From: Chitinophagaceae bacterium
GTDB lineage: Bacteria > Bacteroidota > Bacteroidia > Chitinophagales > UBA10324
Reading direction: 5' to 3'
DNA length: 64,000 nt
Assembly (NCBI GenBank): GCA_016704325.1
Contig: JADJAG010000007.1
Coordinates: 1 to 64,000, forward strand
Position 1 is the stretch's first letter, and every line of letters begins with the position of its first letter. The position numbers and the translations under genes are program-made. Below the pieces are notes generated by a model. The model ran no database searches. It worked only from the letters and a program-made list of their open reading frames with translations, and was not told the origin of the DNA. Shown here piece by piece: positions 35,754 through 44,923 of the stretch.

Positions 35754-37052
35754 TTATTCCGACACTTGACCTGGCTGGTCATTTTGCAGTAATACTTTGT
35801 GGCCAACTGCACAATCCAGGCAACGGAAATTTTTGCAATAGTTGTTATGAAGCTGTAGCAAAGCCTGCGACTCAAATGCATTGGCTGCCTGTATGCCCAT
35901 CAGGCTCCAGTTTTTCAGGATTTTATTGTTTTCTGCCGGCACGTGTTCTAAAACATCCAATGCACGTTCGCAATAAGCATCTTCATCCCTGTATTTTCCG
36001 AAAAGAAACAGGAAAGGCACAACGGTGTTGATCAAAAGCAGGGATATTGCAGTGGTACCGAATGATTTTTGTCTGCTGATGGAAGTATGGTCAAAACGGT
36101 AATGATCATCCCAGTAAGCGGAAGCCGTCACTTCAAAAAAAGGTGCAAGGTTTGATATTTCCCGGCTTTCAGTAATCTTCGAAAAAAGGTGTGATGACTT
36201 ATAGATAAGCTGTGCAAACTGCGCAATTCGGATGGATGGAAAGTTAGCAGGCCTGAGTCGGAGGAACTTCCAAATATGTTTCTTAACAGGTTCTAATCCA
36301 TATTTCTTTTTCAGGAAGCTGAATTCTTTTTTCAGTTCATTGGGGTAGGCATCAGCAAATTTTTCTTCCAGGAAGCCTGCCGTGCCAAACAGCAGTGCTT
36401 CCAGTTGAAACAAGTTGTTTTTGTGCCTGGCCAATACTTTAACAGGAAGTGCCCGGGTCAATTGTAAGAAAGGTTCTGCATTAATCCGCGCACCAAATGC
36501 CGTAGCCAGGAATTGGTAAAAGGTTTCTTCCCAGTTATGCTGATTCTCCGTCAAAGCAGCAAGTATGGGTTGGATTTTCTCTTCTATGCGTTCAACCTGT
36601 AAACGGTGCAGCCATTGTTGAAGAACGATTGATGGAACTTTGTAAAGATGTCTTTCACAGGGTATCCAGCTGTTACTTCCCATCAGTGACTGATAGTTTG
36701 CATAAATGTTTGTGTCAAACTGATGCTTCACGATAAGGCATGGAATAGTGCTGCCGTCTTCTCTTGAAACCGGTTGATCATTTTTATAAACCACGTGGAG
36801 AACGATATTGTCATATGCTTTATCGTTTTGATGTCGGTGGGCATTCCAGGCAGAGGACTTCATGTGAATCTCTACATTGCCTGCCCATAATGTATCGCCA
36901 ATTCTGATTCGTGCATTCAAAAAATCAGGACCTGCATTGGTGTTGTATTCACCTGCATGGATAATTTGAATTTTTTCACCAGACTCAGTTTGCAGGAAGT
37001 TGTTTTTAAGGAGCTTCATGCTCCATAGATAATGGAGGAATTTTTCAGTCAT
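35754..37052 (-). CDS. DUF2851 family protein
   Basis: 432 aa. The start reads MTEKFLHYLWSMKLL, then IQIIHAGEYNTNAGPDFLNARIRI, WAGNVEIHMKSSAW and YDNIVLHVVY, which are the consensus blocks of DUF2851, a Bacteroidota-specific family. The function is not known. The C-terminus has a Cys-rich CKNFRCLDCAVGHKVL, a possible metal site. It lies convergent to rpoB and about 230 bp downstream of pyrF on the same strand. Confidence 0.8.
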   Translation of the reverse strand: MTEKFLHYLWSMKLLKNNFLQTESGEKIQIIHAGEYNTNAGPDFLNARIRIGDTLWAGNVEIHMKSSAWNAHRHQNDKAYDNIVLHVVYKNDQPVSREDGSTIPCLIVKHQFDTNIYANYQSLMGSNSWIPCERHLYKVPSIVLQQWLHRLQVERIEEKIQPILAALTENQHNWEETFYQFLATAFGARINAEPFLQLTRALPVKVLARHKNNLFQLEALLFGTAGFLEEKFADAYPNELKKEFSFLKKKYGLEPVKKHIWKFLRLRPANFPSIRIAQFAQLIYKSSHLFSKITESREISNLAPFFEVTASAYWDDHYRFDHTSISRQKSFGTTAISLLLINTVVPFLFLFGKYRDEDAYCERALDVLEHVPAENNKILKNWSLMGIQAANAFESQALLQLHNNYCKNFRCLDCAVGHKVLLQNDQPGQVSE

Positions 37053-37281
37053 AGAAATATGAATAGATAGTTAATTAATAGAATAAATTCACAGTAATGC
37101 TACTAAAATTATTGGAGAACAGGAAATGAATAATGAAATATTTATAGTCGTTATTCCCCTCAATTTCTTTTGAAAAATTGTTTGCCGGTCGAATAGTTGG
37201 CCCGAAAAGCCTTGAATTTATAGTTTCATTTATCAGAAGTTTACAATCGCTGACCGCGCTGAAAAAATAGGACTGTAATTT

Positions 37282-38112
37282 TTATGAAGGGAATCGGGAC
37301 TGCAGCAAGTCCTGCATCGTTTTCTGATACTTCATAGCTTCCATTCTAGCAGCTATAGAAAATTCATCGCTCTTCTCAGCATATATAATATTCCTGGAAA
37401 CATTCACCAGCAATCCACACTGATCATTCATTCCTGCTTCGGCTACTTTTTGCAAATCACCTCCCTGCGCACCAACTCCGGGTACAAGCAAAAAGTGATC
37501 GGGTGCTATAGAACGAATGTGTGAAAACAATTCCGGATGGGTAGCCCCAATTACGTACATCATATTGTCTGCATCACCCCATTGCTGCGATTTCCTGATC
37601 ACACTTTCATACAATTCTTCGCCATCTGTTGCGCGGTGCTGGAAATCTTCGCTGCCTTTATTGGAGGTGAGCGCTAACAAAATCACCCATTTGTTTTTGT
37701 GCTGAAGAAAGGGTGTTATAGAGTCTTCTCCCATATAGGGAGCCACTGTGATGGCATCAAAACTGAAGCCTGATTGTTCTTTTTGAAAAAATGCACGCGC
37801 ATACATGGAGGAAGTGTTTCCAATATCTCCGCGTTTGGCATCTGCAATGGTGAATATATTTTCGGGAATATAGTCCAGGGTCTTTTGCATACTCTGCCAG
37901 CCTTTTACGCCGGACGCTTCATAAAATGCGGTGTTGATTTTATAGGCTACACAAAAATCGCGGGTGGCCTCAATAATGTTTTTATTGAATTCAAAGACTG
38001 GATCGGCAAAGGAGAGAAGATGAGGAGGAATTTTCTCAATATCTGTATCAAGGCCAATGCAAAGGAAAGATTGCTTTTGTATAATCTGTTTGAATAACTC
38101 TTGCCGCGTCAA
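37282..38112 (-). CDS. pyrF: Orotidine-5'-phosphate decarboxylase
   Basis: 276 aa; converts OMP to UMP, the last step of pyrimidine synthesis. The active-site motif DAKRGDIGNTSSMYA is present, with SFLCIGLDTDIEKIP at the N-terminus and VPGVGAQGGDL near the C-terminal phosphate loop. The length and motif spacing fit the longer (type 2) OMP decarboxylase. Following nfu in a run on the minus strand; pyrimidine genes are not otherwise near. Confidence 0.95.
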   Translation of the reverse strand: MTRQELFKQIIQKQSFLCIGLDTDIEKIPPHLLSFADPVFEFNKNIIEATRDFCVAYKINTAFYEASGVKGWQSMQKTLDYIPENIFTIADAKRGDIGNTSSMYARAFFQKEQSGFSFDAITVAPYMGEDSITPFLQHKNKWVILLALTSNKGSEDFQHRATDGEELYESVIRKSQQWGDADNMMYVIGATHPELFSHIRSIAPDHFLLVPGVGAQGGDLQKVAEAGMNDQCGLLVNVSRNIIYAEKSDEFSIAARMEAMKYQKTMQDLLQSRFPS

Positions 38113-38221
38113 TGTATAGTTGATTGAAGATTTTAAAGTTTTAGGTTAAACGTTTGAATGACCGCTACCACCCAAGAAATCAGCATGGTCATTATTGCAA
38201 ATCACCTTCGCTTTACAAATA

Positions 38222-38518
38222 TTAAATTGCTTCCACACGTAAAATTTCAGGAATTGCTTTCCTGATAGTTTCTTCTACTCCCGCTGTCATCGTCATCTCA
38301 CTCATTGGACAATCTTCGCAGTTTCCAAGCAATTTTAACTTCAGCACCATGTCGTTGGTTAGTTCCACCACTTCAATGTTTCCTCCGTCTGTCTTCAGGT
38401 AGGGCCGTAAGCTATCAAGAGATTCTTCTACCCTGACTAATAATTCCTGATGTTTCTTTTTTGTGGTCATTATATATTTTTTATCGACATGAATGTTAAT
38501 TTGCTTTTCGGGGTTCAT
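38222..38518 (-). CDS. NifU C-terminal domain (Nfu-type) iron-sulfur scaffold
   Basis: 98 aa from the longest start; the Met at 38470 (MTTKKKHQE) would give 82 aa. It has RVEESLDSLRPYLKTDGGNIEVVEL and the cluster-binding pair CEDCPMS. It holds and transfers Fe-S clusters. It starts 23 bp past the Mrp stop, on the same strand; Mrp/ApbC proteins also handle Fe-S clusters, so the pair is functionally coherent. Confidence 0.9.
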   Translation of the reverse strand: MNPEKQINIHVDKKYIMTTKKKHQELLVRVEESLDSLRPYLKTDGGNIEVVELTNDMVLKLKLLGNCEDCPMSEMTMTAGVEETIRKAIPEILRVEAI

Positions 38519-38541
38519 GTCGAATTATGGTTCAGTTGCCG

Positions 38542-39654
38542 TTAGCTGGCAATTTCCACCACTTTTGTTGATTCAAAATTAGCATTTCTAATGGCAACAT
38601 GCTGCGCTACTTTCTGTGCCAGTTTCCGGAATACCGCTGCACTGATTGGTTCATCGCCTAAAACTGCAGGCTTTCCTTCATCACCACCTTCCCTTATCTG
38701 TTGAATAATGGGGATCTCTGCCAATAACGGAACATCATACTCATCAGCCAGTTTTTGACCGCCACCTTTGCCAAAAATGTAATGTTTGTTTTCAGGTAAA
38801 TCATTACCGCTTGTCCCGGCGATGAAGTATGACATATTTTCCACCACGCCAATAATCGGAACATTTATCGGGTGAATGCTGAACATGCCCATTGCTTTTT
38901 TTGCATCGGCCAGTGAAACATCCTGCGGTGTTGTGACAATGATGGCGCCTGTAACAGGTACCGTTTGCACTAATGTAAGATGGATGTCACCGGTGCCGGG
39001 CGGTAAGTCAATCACCAGGTAATCGAGATCACCCCATAGGCAATCAGTTACAAATTGCCGGAGTGCGGAAGAAACCATAGGTCCTCTCCAGACAACAGCT
39101 TGCTTTTCATCCACCAGCAAACCGATGGATAATGCTTTGATTCCATACTTCTCAATAGGAATCATCATCTGTTTTTCTCCCACGTCTTTAACTTGTGGTC
39201 GCTGTCCTTTTATATTGAGCATCAGCGGTATGGATGGTCCATAAATATCAGCATCAATCAGCCCGACAGCCGCTCCATTTTCTGCCAACCCGATAGCCAG
39301 ATTTACGGCAACCGTTGATTTGCCCACGCCACCCTTACCGGAGGCCACGGCAATAATGTTTTTGACACCAGGAAGTACCAGGCCATTGTCTTTTCTGCGA
39401 GAGGTTACGTCGGAAGTCATGGTGATGCTGACCAATGCTTCTTTATCAACCAGATGGTGTATGGCATTTTCGCATGCTTTCTGAATGGCATCTTTCATGG
39501 GGCAGGCCGGAGTAGTCAGAATTACGGTAAATGACACTTTTTTTCCATCAAGTACGATATCGCTGATCATATTTAATGTCACAAGGTCTTTACCCAAATC
39601 AGGGTCTTCCACATAACTCAACGCTTTCAGCACCTGCTCTTTAGTAATCGCCAT
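38542..39654 (-). CDS. mrp: Mrp/ApbC-type Fe-S cluster carrier ATPase
   Basis: 370 aa. An N-terminal DUF59/MIP18-like domain (EDPDLGKDLVTLNMISD) is joined to a P-loop NTPase with GKGGVGKSTVAVNLA, DADIYGPSIP and DYLVIDLPPGTGD. It carries Fe-S clusters to target proteins. A TAACTTTG -7-type box lies at 39674-39681 (minus strand), 20 bp from the ATG. Start ATG fits the family. It heads the mrp-nfu-pyrF run. Confidence 0.93.
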   Translation of the reverse strand: MAITKEQVLKALSYVEDPDLGKDLVTLNMISDIVLDGKKVSFTVILTTPACPMKDAIQKACENAIHHLVDKEALVSITMTSDVTSRRKDNGLVLPGVKNIIAVASGKGGVGKSTVAVNLAIGLAENGAAVGLIDADIYGPSIPLMLNIKGQRPQVKDVGEKQMMIPIEKYGIKALSIGLLVDEKQAVVWRGPMVSSALRQFVTDCLWGDLDYLVIDLPPGTGDIHLTLVQTVPVTGAIIVTTPQDVSLADAKKAMGMFSIHPINVPIIGVVENMSYFIAGTSGNDLPENKHYIFGKGGGQKLADEYDVPLLAEIPIIQQIREGGDEGKPAVLGDEPISAAVFRKLAQKVAQHVAIRNANFESTKVVEIAS

Positions 39655-39718
39655 AAATGACTGTTTTGAATAGCAAAGTTAGCAACAATCGACCTATTTG
39701 GTGATTATGAATTTATTT

Positions 39719-39917
39719 GGGTGTACGACATACGTTCATCTTGTTATGCAATGGTTGGTGGGTTAAATTGCTAAATTGCTAAATGGTTAAATGGTTAAAT
39801 TGTTGCGGCGAAGCCGATCACTTGATATTCTGTAATCACTACTTTACTTTACTCACTCACTCACTCACTCACTCACTTACTCAATACTCAATTTCAACAC
39901 CCAATAATCTATATCCC
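39719..39917 (-). repeat. Dispersed intergenic repeat, copy B (inverted)
   Basis: This is the inverted counterpart of 2820-3136, with the same block order on the opposite strand. It contains five 8-bp units at 39764-39803 (TAAATTGC, TAAATGGT, TAAATTGT) and a (TCAC)n microsatellite at about 39851-39880 in place of the GAGTATT tract. Confidence 0.8.
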
Positions 39918-40327
39918 CATTTGCTGTATACCCATTCATTTGGGTGTACGAGAATTAGTATATTCTGCAAAGGGTAAAAATTAACGGCAAGACGTAAAAC
40001 TGCCAAGACACTGTCTTAGGGGCTTTTCGCTAAATATTCTTTACTACAAGGAAGTACATTTTATCGTACACGTATTCATTTTGGGTATTGGACAATACAA
40101 AATTCAGGCAGAACATGCTGTAAGCATTAAGGTAATCTAAGCAATAAACCTATCAAAGTCCTTACTACGTGATGTTATCTATAGCGTGTACTAAAACCAC
40201 CATTTAAGGGTCAAGGATGCTTATTTGGATCGCATGAAGTTATCCGTCCAATGTTAAATTTTGAATTGGTCTATTCTTTTACATAACAGTATGGCTACAT
40301 TTAACACTAAAATAACCTTTTGATAAC
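39918..40327. other. Intergenic region upstream of the porin gene, no gene seen
   Basis: About 410 bp without an ORF. It presumably holds the porin promoter; no clear -33/-7 pair was found. Confidence 0.4.
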
Positions 40328-41443
40328 ATGAAAAAATATCTACTGACAATCACCTTGTTTTTGACAATCCTAACTGCAATAGCTCAAACAACAGGTGGCG
40401 ACGGCAAACCGGCGTTTAACCCAACCATTAAAATGAAGGCGCTGGTGCACAGCAGGTTTGAAGCTTCTTTAACTGACAGTGTTGACCTGCAGGGCAAAGT
40501 AGTAGCGGTGCCGATACCTACCAATTTCAGGTTGAGGAGGGTTGAGTTGAGAAGCGATATTAAGCTGAATGACCATTGGTCTGGCGTCATCCGAATTCAG
40601 TTGCCTGAATTAAAATCAGCTACCCCAACAATGGGCAGGGTGATCGAATTGGCTTATTTCGAATACAAACATTCTGATCAGTTTTCTTTACGCGGCGGTC
40701 AATTTAAAGAACCATTCGAACTGGATGAGTTGACAAGTCATGAAGACCTCCGCATGGTAGACCGCGGCCCTACCAGCCGCTTGTTTGTAAGCAACAATTA
40801 TTCATCCTACAATCCCGGACTCATGGTTTTTGGAACCTTTCTCAAAAAGACGACACCATTGAGTTACTATGTAGGTGTTTTCAATGGCGGCGACCGGTCA
40901 GTGAACTACGATTCCAATTATGGAAAGGCATTTGTCGGCAGGGTGGAGTTTACGCCAATTTCCGGCTTACGGCTGGGCTTGAACGGGCAGGTGAACGGGG
41001 TAGCGCAGGACATATCGGCAAATGCTGCCGGCGCTGATGTAAGCTGGCAGCAAAAGCTTAATGACAAATTGAATATGATTGTGGAGGCTGAATACATAGG
41101 AGGGAACAACGTTAATTCGTTTATTTCTTCTTCAGATTCACTAAAAGAGATTAGCAGTTACAAAATGAATGGCTATTTCGGGCAGTTTCTATTCCGGTAC
41201 AAAGTGTCTATCCCGGGTTTACAGACATTTGAACTTGGCGGAAAGTTTGAACATACTGACCCGCTTTCTTCCGATGAACTTGATCAGTTTAATACAATAA
41301 CAGGTGGTATTGGTTTTGTATTTCTTCCGGACAATGCTGTTCGGTTGCAACTTAATATGGTTCATACCGGCTATACGGAAAATGCAAGCGATGCATTTAG
41401 AAACTTCAATTATTTTGTGGCACAGTTACAGCTTAAGATTTAA
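40328..41443 (+). CDS. Outer-membrane porin, phosphate-selective porin O/P-like
   Basis: 371 aa with a signal peptide (to about residue 19, LTAIAQ). It shows alternating beta-strands typical of the OprP/OprO superfamily (LRRVELRSDIKLNDHWSGVIRIQ, YFEYKHSDQFSLRGGQFKEPFELDELTS, and MVHTGYTENA at the end). The tail FNYFVAQLQLKI ends like an outer-membrane barrel. Substrate selectivity cannot be read from the sequence, and no PHO box is recognised. The next gene is not related in role. Confidence 0.75.
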   Translation: MKKYLLTITLFLTILTAIAQTTGGDGKPAFNPTIKMKALVHSRFEASLTDSVDLQGKVVAVPIPTNFRLRRVELRSDIKLNDHWSGVIRIQLPELKSATPTMGRVIELAYFEYKHSDQFSLRGGQFKEPFELDELTSHEDLRMVDRGPTSRLFVSNNYSSYNPGLMVFGTFLKKTTPLSYYVGVFNGGDRSVNYDSNYGKAFVGRVEFTPISGLRLGLNGQVNGVAQDISANAAGADVSWQQKLNDKLNMIVEAEYIGGNNVNSFISSSDSLKEISSYKMNGYFGQFLFRYKVSIPGLQTFELGGKFEHTDPLSSDELDQFNTITGGIGFVFLPDNAVRLQLNMVHTGYTENASDAFRNFNYFVAQLQLKI

Positions 41444-41640
41444 GGAAGCATGATCTGTGCAAAACAGCTTGTATGCGACTGTAATTTTGAATAGTGGTGA
41501 ATCAGGCGGAATCATTTACGCTGATATTCATCTTAAATTTTGCACATAATTGGTGTTGTTTCCTTTGAAAGGAAGCAGGTAGTCTTGCATTTCTGCTTTC
41601 CTTTTTATAGCAAAGAACTGATAATAAAGCAACCGATACC

Positions 41641-43332
41641 ATGAATGATAAAAAAGTTTTGGATGCGGAATCGGTCAGGCAATTGCGTGAAGCTGCTACC
41701 TGTTTTAATGCTGACTGGCCGGCTTTGAAATTGAAATTGCTAAAGGATATATCTCAAAAGTCAATCAACAAAGTGAATGTTTTGATTGACTATCACGACT
41801 GCCTCTTATTTCTGTTAGCTTACCCGGAAACGTACGAATTATTTGCATTATCAAAAGCTGAATTGAAAAGAGTGTCCGTTGTGACAAAAGCACTTTTCAC
41901 AGAAGGTAATGAGCGCATCCGCCATCAATTGAGTGGTACCGGAATAGCGAACACCCCGGTGCATGTGACGTTTGGATTTGAACTGGCAAGCTGGTTAGTG
42001 CAACGATTTCCACAGCAAGTGAGCATATTGGAATGTGCAGGCATTAAGGCAGCTGTAAATGAAATATTCCTTTTACTGCTCCCTGCAACTGAGCGGGAGT
42101 ATTTTGAAAGGCAGCATGAGACATTCAGTCAGTTTATCAGCCGGCTGAAGGGTGACAGTCAGTTGACAGATTTGCAATGGTTACTTCAATTTATTGAAAG
42201 AGCCCATTTACAAAAGGAGGTGCGTGACTACCTGTATGATCAGTTAAAGATCTATATCACGTGGATGACAGACGAAGAATCCCCGTCAAGAACTTTTGCG
42301 CGTTCACTGCATAGGACGCCGTATTTTCATAAAGCGGGTCTGAATAAAAGACCGGATTCCGGTTCGCTGATAGGTCAGCTGATCGATAAGCCGAAAGCTA
42401 TTTCCCCTTATGAGAAGCTACTATTGATCACGGCAACTCGAGGCATACTTGCAATGCTTCAAAGGGAAACAGATCCTGCTACCTATGCTGATGTGGAGGA
42501 GATGCAGTTCTTCAATATGGGTAAGGGAATTGATATTGTTCTCTATCCTATGGTGGAAGAGCGCCGTCTTCCGTTTGATGTCTATATTGGGTATACGCTT
42601 TTTAAGAACCGTCTTCCGGTAGCATATGGCGGAGGTTGGATCTTTCAGCAGCGGTGTAAGATTGGTGTGAATGTGCTTGATGCATATCGTGGAGGGGAGT
42701 CAGCCTATTTATTCTTGCAGGTACTTCGGTTGTATCATCAATACTATTCCATAAAAAGATTTATAGTAGAGCCTTACCAGATAGGTTATAAGAATACGGA
42801 AGGCCTGAAATCCGGCGCATTTTGGTTCTACTACAGATTTGGTTTTGTACCGGAAAGTGAAACACTGCGCAAGATTGCTGAAGAAGAATTTAATAGAATT
42901 AAGACAGCAAGCAGCTACCGGACTTCATTAAAAGTCTTGAAAGCACTTTCTGTTGACAATATGCAATTGACGCTTGATTCAGGAGGGTATCAGCAATTAG
43001 ATACAAGCGAGATTAGTAAGGCTATTACCGGTTTGATCGGGAAACAGTATCAGGGAGATCGCAAAAAAGCTATAAGTGAAGCAATCAAATCAGCCTATAA
43101 ATGGCTGCAATTAGATGATATGGAGAAGTCAAAATTCACAGCGAACCAGGTTATAGAAAACTTTGCGTTACTTCTGCAATTATTCCCTAACAGGAATGAT
43201 TGGGATGTTGTTGAAAAGAGTGCATTGAAGCAACTGATACTTTTAAAAGCTTTCGGGAATGAGCGTGACTATCTTGCGCTGTTTAGAAAGCACAATAAGT
43301 TGAATGAAACACTTGCAATATGCTTTGAGTAA
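41641..43332 (+). CDS. Uncharacterised 563-aa protein
   Basis: Not recognised with confidence. Around residues 295-405 it has FFNMGKGIDIVLYPM, the segment PVAYGGGWIFQQRCKIGVNVLD, then RGGESAYLFLQVLRLY and FIVEPYQIGYKNTEGLKSGAFWFYYRFGF. These look like an acyltransferase-type (GNAT-like) alpha/beta core with a conserved glycine-rich turn, but the match is by eye only. The N-terminal half is helical. No signal peptide or membrane segment. Transcribed alone toward the rpmA terminator. Confidence 0.5.
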   Translation: MNDKKVLDAESVRQLREAATCFNADWPALKLKLLKDISQKSINKVNVLIDYHDCLLFLLAYPETYELFALSKAELKRVSVVTKALFTEGNERIRHQLSGTGIANTPVHVTFGFELASWLVQRFPQQVSILECAGIKAAVNEIFLLLLPATEREYFERQHETFSQFISRLKGDSQLTDLQWLLQFIERAHLQKEVRDYLYDQLKIYITWMTDEESPSRTFARSLHRTPYFHKAGLNKRPDSGSLIGQLIDKPKAISPYEKLLLITATRGILAMLQRETDPATYADVEEMQFFNMGKGIDIVLYPMVEERRLPFDVYIGYTLFKNRLPVAYGGGWIFQQRCKIGVNVLDAYRGGESAYLFLQVLRLYHQYYSIKRFIVEPYQIGYKNTEGLKSGAFWFYYRFGFVPESETLRKIAEEEFNRIKTASSYRTSLKVLKALSVDNMQLTLDSGGYQQLDTSEISKAITGLIGKQYQGDRKKAISEAIKSAYKWLQLDDMEKSKFTANQVIENFALLLQLFPNRNDWDVVEKSALKQLILLKAFGNERDYLALFRKHNKLNETLAICFE

Positions 43333-43356
43333 ATTATGCCTTATTGCTATAAATTA

Positions 43357-43380
43357 AAAAAGCCCCATCGAGGGGCTTTT
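43357..43380. terminator. Bidirectional terminator
   Basis: AAAAAGCCCC-ATCGA-GGGGCTTTT: a short G-C stem with A/T runs on both sides, sitting between the 563-aa gene (ends 43332) and rpmA (ends 43399, opposite strand). It can stop transcripts from both sides. Confidence 0.8.
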
Positions 43381-43398
43381 CAAGAGGTGGATGATTTT

Positions 43399-43668
43399 TT
43401 AATTGACAGTTGGGGCTGCAGGTATTACGCTGATATAATTACGGTCTTTGCGTTTGCGCTTAAATTCAACGATACCCTCAATCTTCGCGAAGATCGTATG
43501 GTCTTTTCCCATATCAACGCCGGTGCCGGGCCAGAACTTAGTGCCGCGCTGCCTGACAATAATATTACCGGGAATAGCAGCCTGTCCGCCATAAATTTTT
43601 ACGCCAAGTCGTTGCGCATGGGAGTCCCGTCCGTTTTTGGAACTGCCTTCACCTTTTTTATGTGCCAT
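43399..43668 (-). CDS. rpmA: Ribosomal protein L27
   Basis: 89 aa, MAHKKGEGSSKNGRDSHAQRLGVKIYGGQ followed by PGNIIVRQRGTKFWPGTGVDMGKDHTIFA, a complete L27. It lies at the peptidyl-transferase region of the large subunit. It is 48 bp downstream of rplU in the standard rplU-rpmA order. Confidence 0.95.
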   Translation of the reverse strand: MAHKKGEGSSKNGRDSHAQRLGVKIYGGQAAIPGNIIVRQRGTKFWPGTGVDMGKDHTIFAKIEGIVEFKRKRKDRNYISVIPAAPTVN

Positions 43669-43716
43669 AACTAATAGTGTTTACTTGTTTGTGGATGGTT
43701 GATCGGAAACGGTCAG

Positions 43717-44016
43717 TTAAGCAATGGTATCAATCTTGATTTTGGTAAAAGCCTGGCGGTGACCCACTTTGCGTTTATACCCTTTCCTGCGTTTCTTTTT
43801 AAAGGCAATAACTTTGTCGCCTTTTAAATGATCGAGGATAGTCGCAGATACCTTAGGGGCAGCTACATTTTTCACAATGGCACCGTCTGACAGTTGAACG
43901 AGCACTTTGTCGAACACCACTTTATCACCTGCATTGCCTTCAAGGCGGTGAACAAAGATTTCATTACCGGCTTCCACCTTAAATTGCTGACCAGCAATAT
44001 CTACAATCGCGTACAT
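43717..44016 (-). CDS. rplU: Ribosomal protein L21
   Basis: 99 aa. MYAIVDIAGQQFKVEAG, KKKRRKGYKRKVGHRQAFTKIKI are the L21 hallmarks. First gene of the rplU-rpmA operon; the promoter at 44044-44074 is 28 bp upstream. Confidence 0.95.
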   Translation of the reverse strand: MYAIVDIAGQQFKVEAGNEIFVHRLEGNAGDKVVFDKVLVQLSDGAIVKNVAAPKVSATILDHLKGDKVIAFKKKRRKGYKRKVGHRQAFTKIKIDTIA

Positions 44017-44043
44017 GATCCTGAAAATTTAGATTAAGGGCTG

Positions 44044-44074
44044 CAAAGATATACTTTTCAGCCGGAATTCAAAA
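44044..44074 (-). promoter_or_regulatory. Promoter of rplU-rpmA
   Basis: On the minus strand TATCTTTG (44044-44051) is a -7 box and TTG (44070-44072, within TTTTGAA) is a -33 box, with an 18-nt gap. Confidence 0.6.
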
Positions 44075-44428
44075 TACATGTCGAAAATTTCCCGAAGGAT
44101 TGAAACAGGCGAAAATATGCCCATAAACAGGCATAAGAAGCATGTTTTCCGATGCTTGATTTGATCGTAAGCCTTACTAAACGAATACCGGATGAATGTA
44201 TGGGAGCAGTAGATTGAGGTTTAAATCGGCTGGCCGTTTTGCTGCAAGTGTTTAGTAAGACGAGGGTGTAATGGTTGATTTGCCTGAAGTCCATCATTTT
44301 GTGTGCAGCTGCCAATTACAGCATGGTAGCATTTGAAAGGTTACTAAAAAAATAATAAAACCAATGGAATACATTAGCACCTATCAGCAGATACTTCAGG
44401 CAGTTTTTTTTATTTCCTTTGTATAGTG
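44075..44428. other. Intergenic region, no gene seen
   Basis: About 350 bp between the rplU promoter and arfB, with no coding signal; it must contain the arfB promoter, which I cannot place. Confidence 0.4.
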
Positions 44429-44835
44429 ATGATTGACCCCAAAATATTGCATCCTGAATTGGTTTTCAAAGCAGTCCGCAGCAGTGGTAAAGGCGGGCAG
44501 AATGTGAATAAAGTGGCCTCAAGGTGGAATTGTACTTTGATATCAGAAATTCTATAAAGTTAAAGGAAACGGAAAAGGACAGGTTGTTAGATAAACTGAC
44601 AAACCGAATCAGCAACGATGGGCTGTTGATGGTAGATTCGCAGGAGAGCAGGTCTCAGTTGGAGAACAAAAAAATCGCGTTAGCAAAGTTCGATGCGATG
44701 ATCCGCAAAGCTTTTACAGAGAAGAAGAAACGGGTAGCCTCCAGGCCTTCAGCCGCTTCAAAAGCACGCCGGCTGGAGCTGAAAAGAAAAACTGCGCAGA
44801 AGAAACAACAGCGCTCAAAAAAAACTGATGATTGA
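44429..44835 (+). CDS. arfB: Peptidyl-tRNA hydrolase ArfB-type release factor (frameshift by one A)
   Basis: About 135 aa after correction. It starts MIDPKILHPELVFKAVRSSGKGGQNVNKVAS, with the catalytic GGQ motif, then the frame switches near 44520 (CCTCAAGGTGG; one more A gives KVELYFDIRNS) and continues to 44835, ending in a Lys/Arg-rich tail (KKRVASRPSAASKARRLELKRK). ArfB rescues ribosomes stalled on broken mRNA by hydrolysing peptidyl-tRNA, and the basic tail binds the empty mRNA channel. The broken frame is probably a base error. Confidence 0.85.
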
Positions 44836-44923
44836 AATCATATCAGGAAGCATAAGAATTCGGAGTGCATTAAACCTGAATCTGGTTCTCAATTTCTACC
44901 TTTGAATTTCTAAATTTAATCTA

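Noticed and set aside
39851..39880. Possible CRISPR-like direct repeats in the TCAC tract
   Set aside because: The unit is 4 bp with no spacers, so it is a microsatellite.
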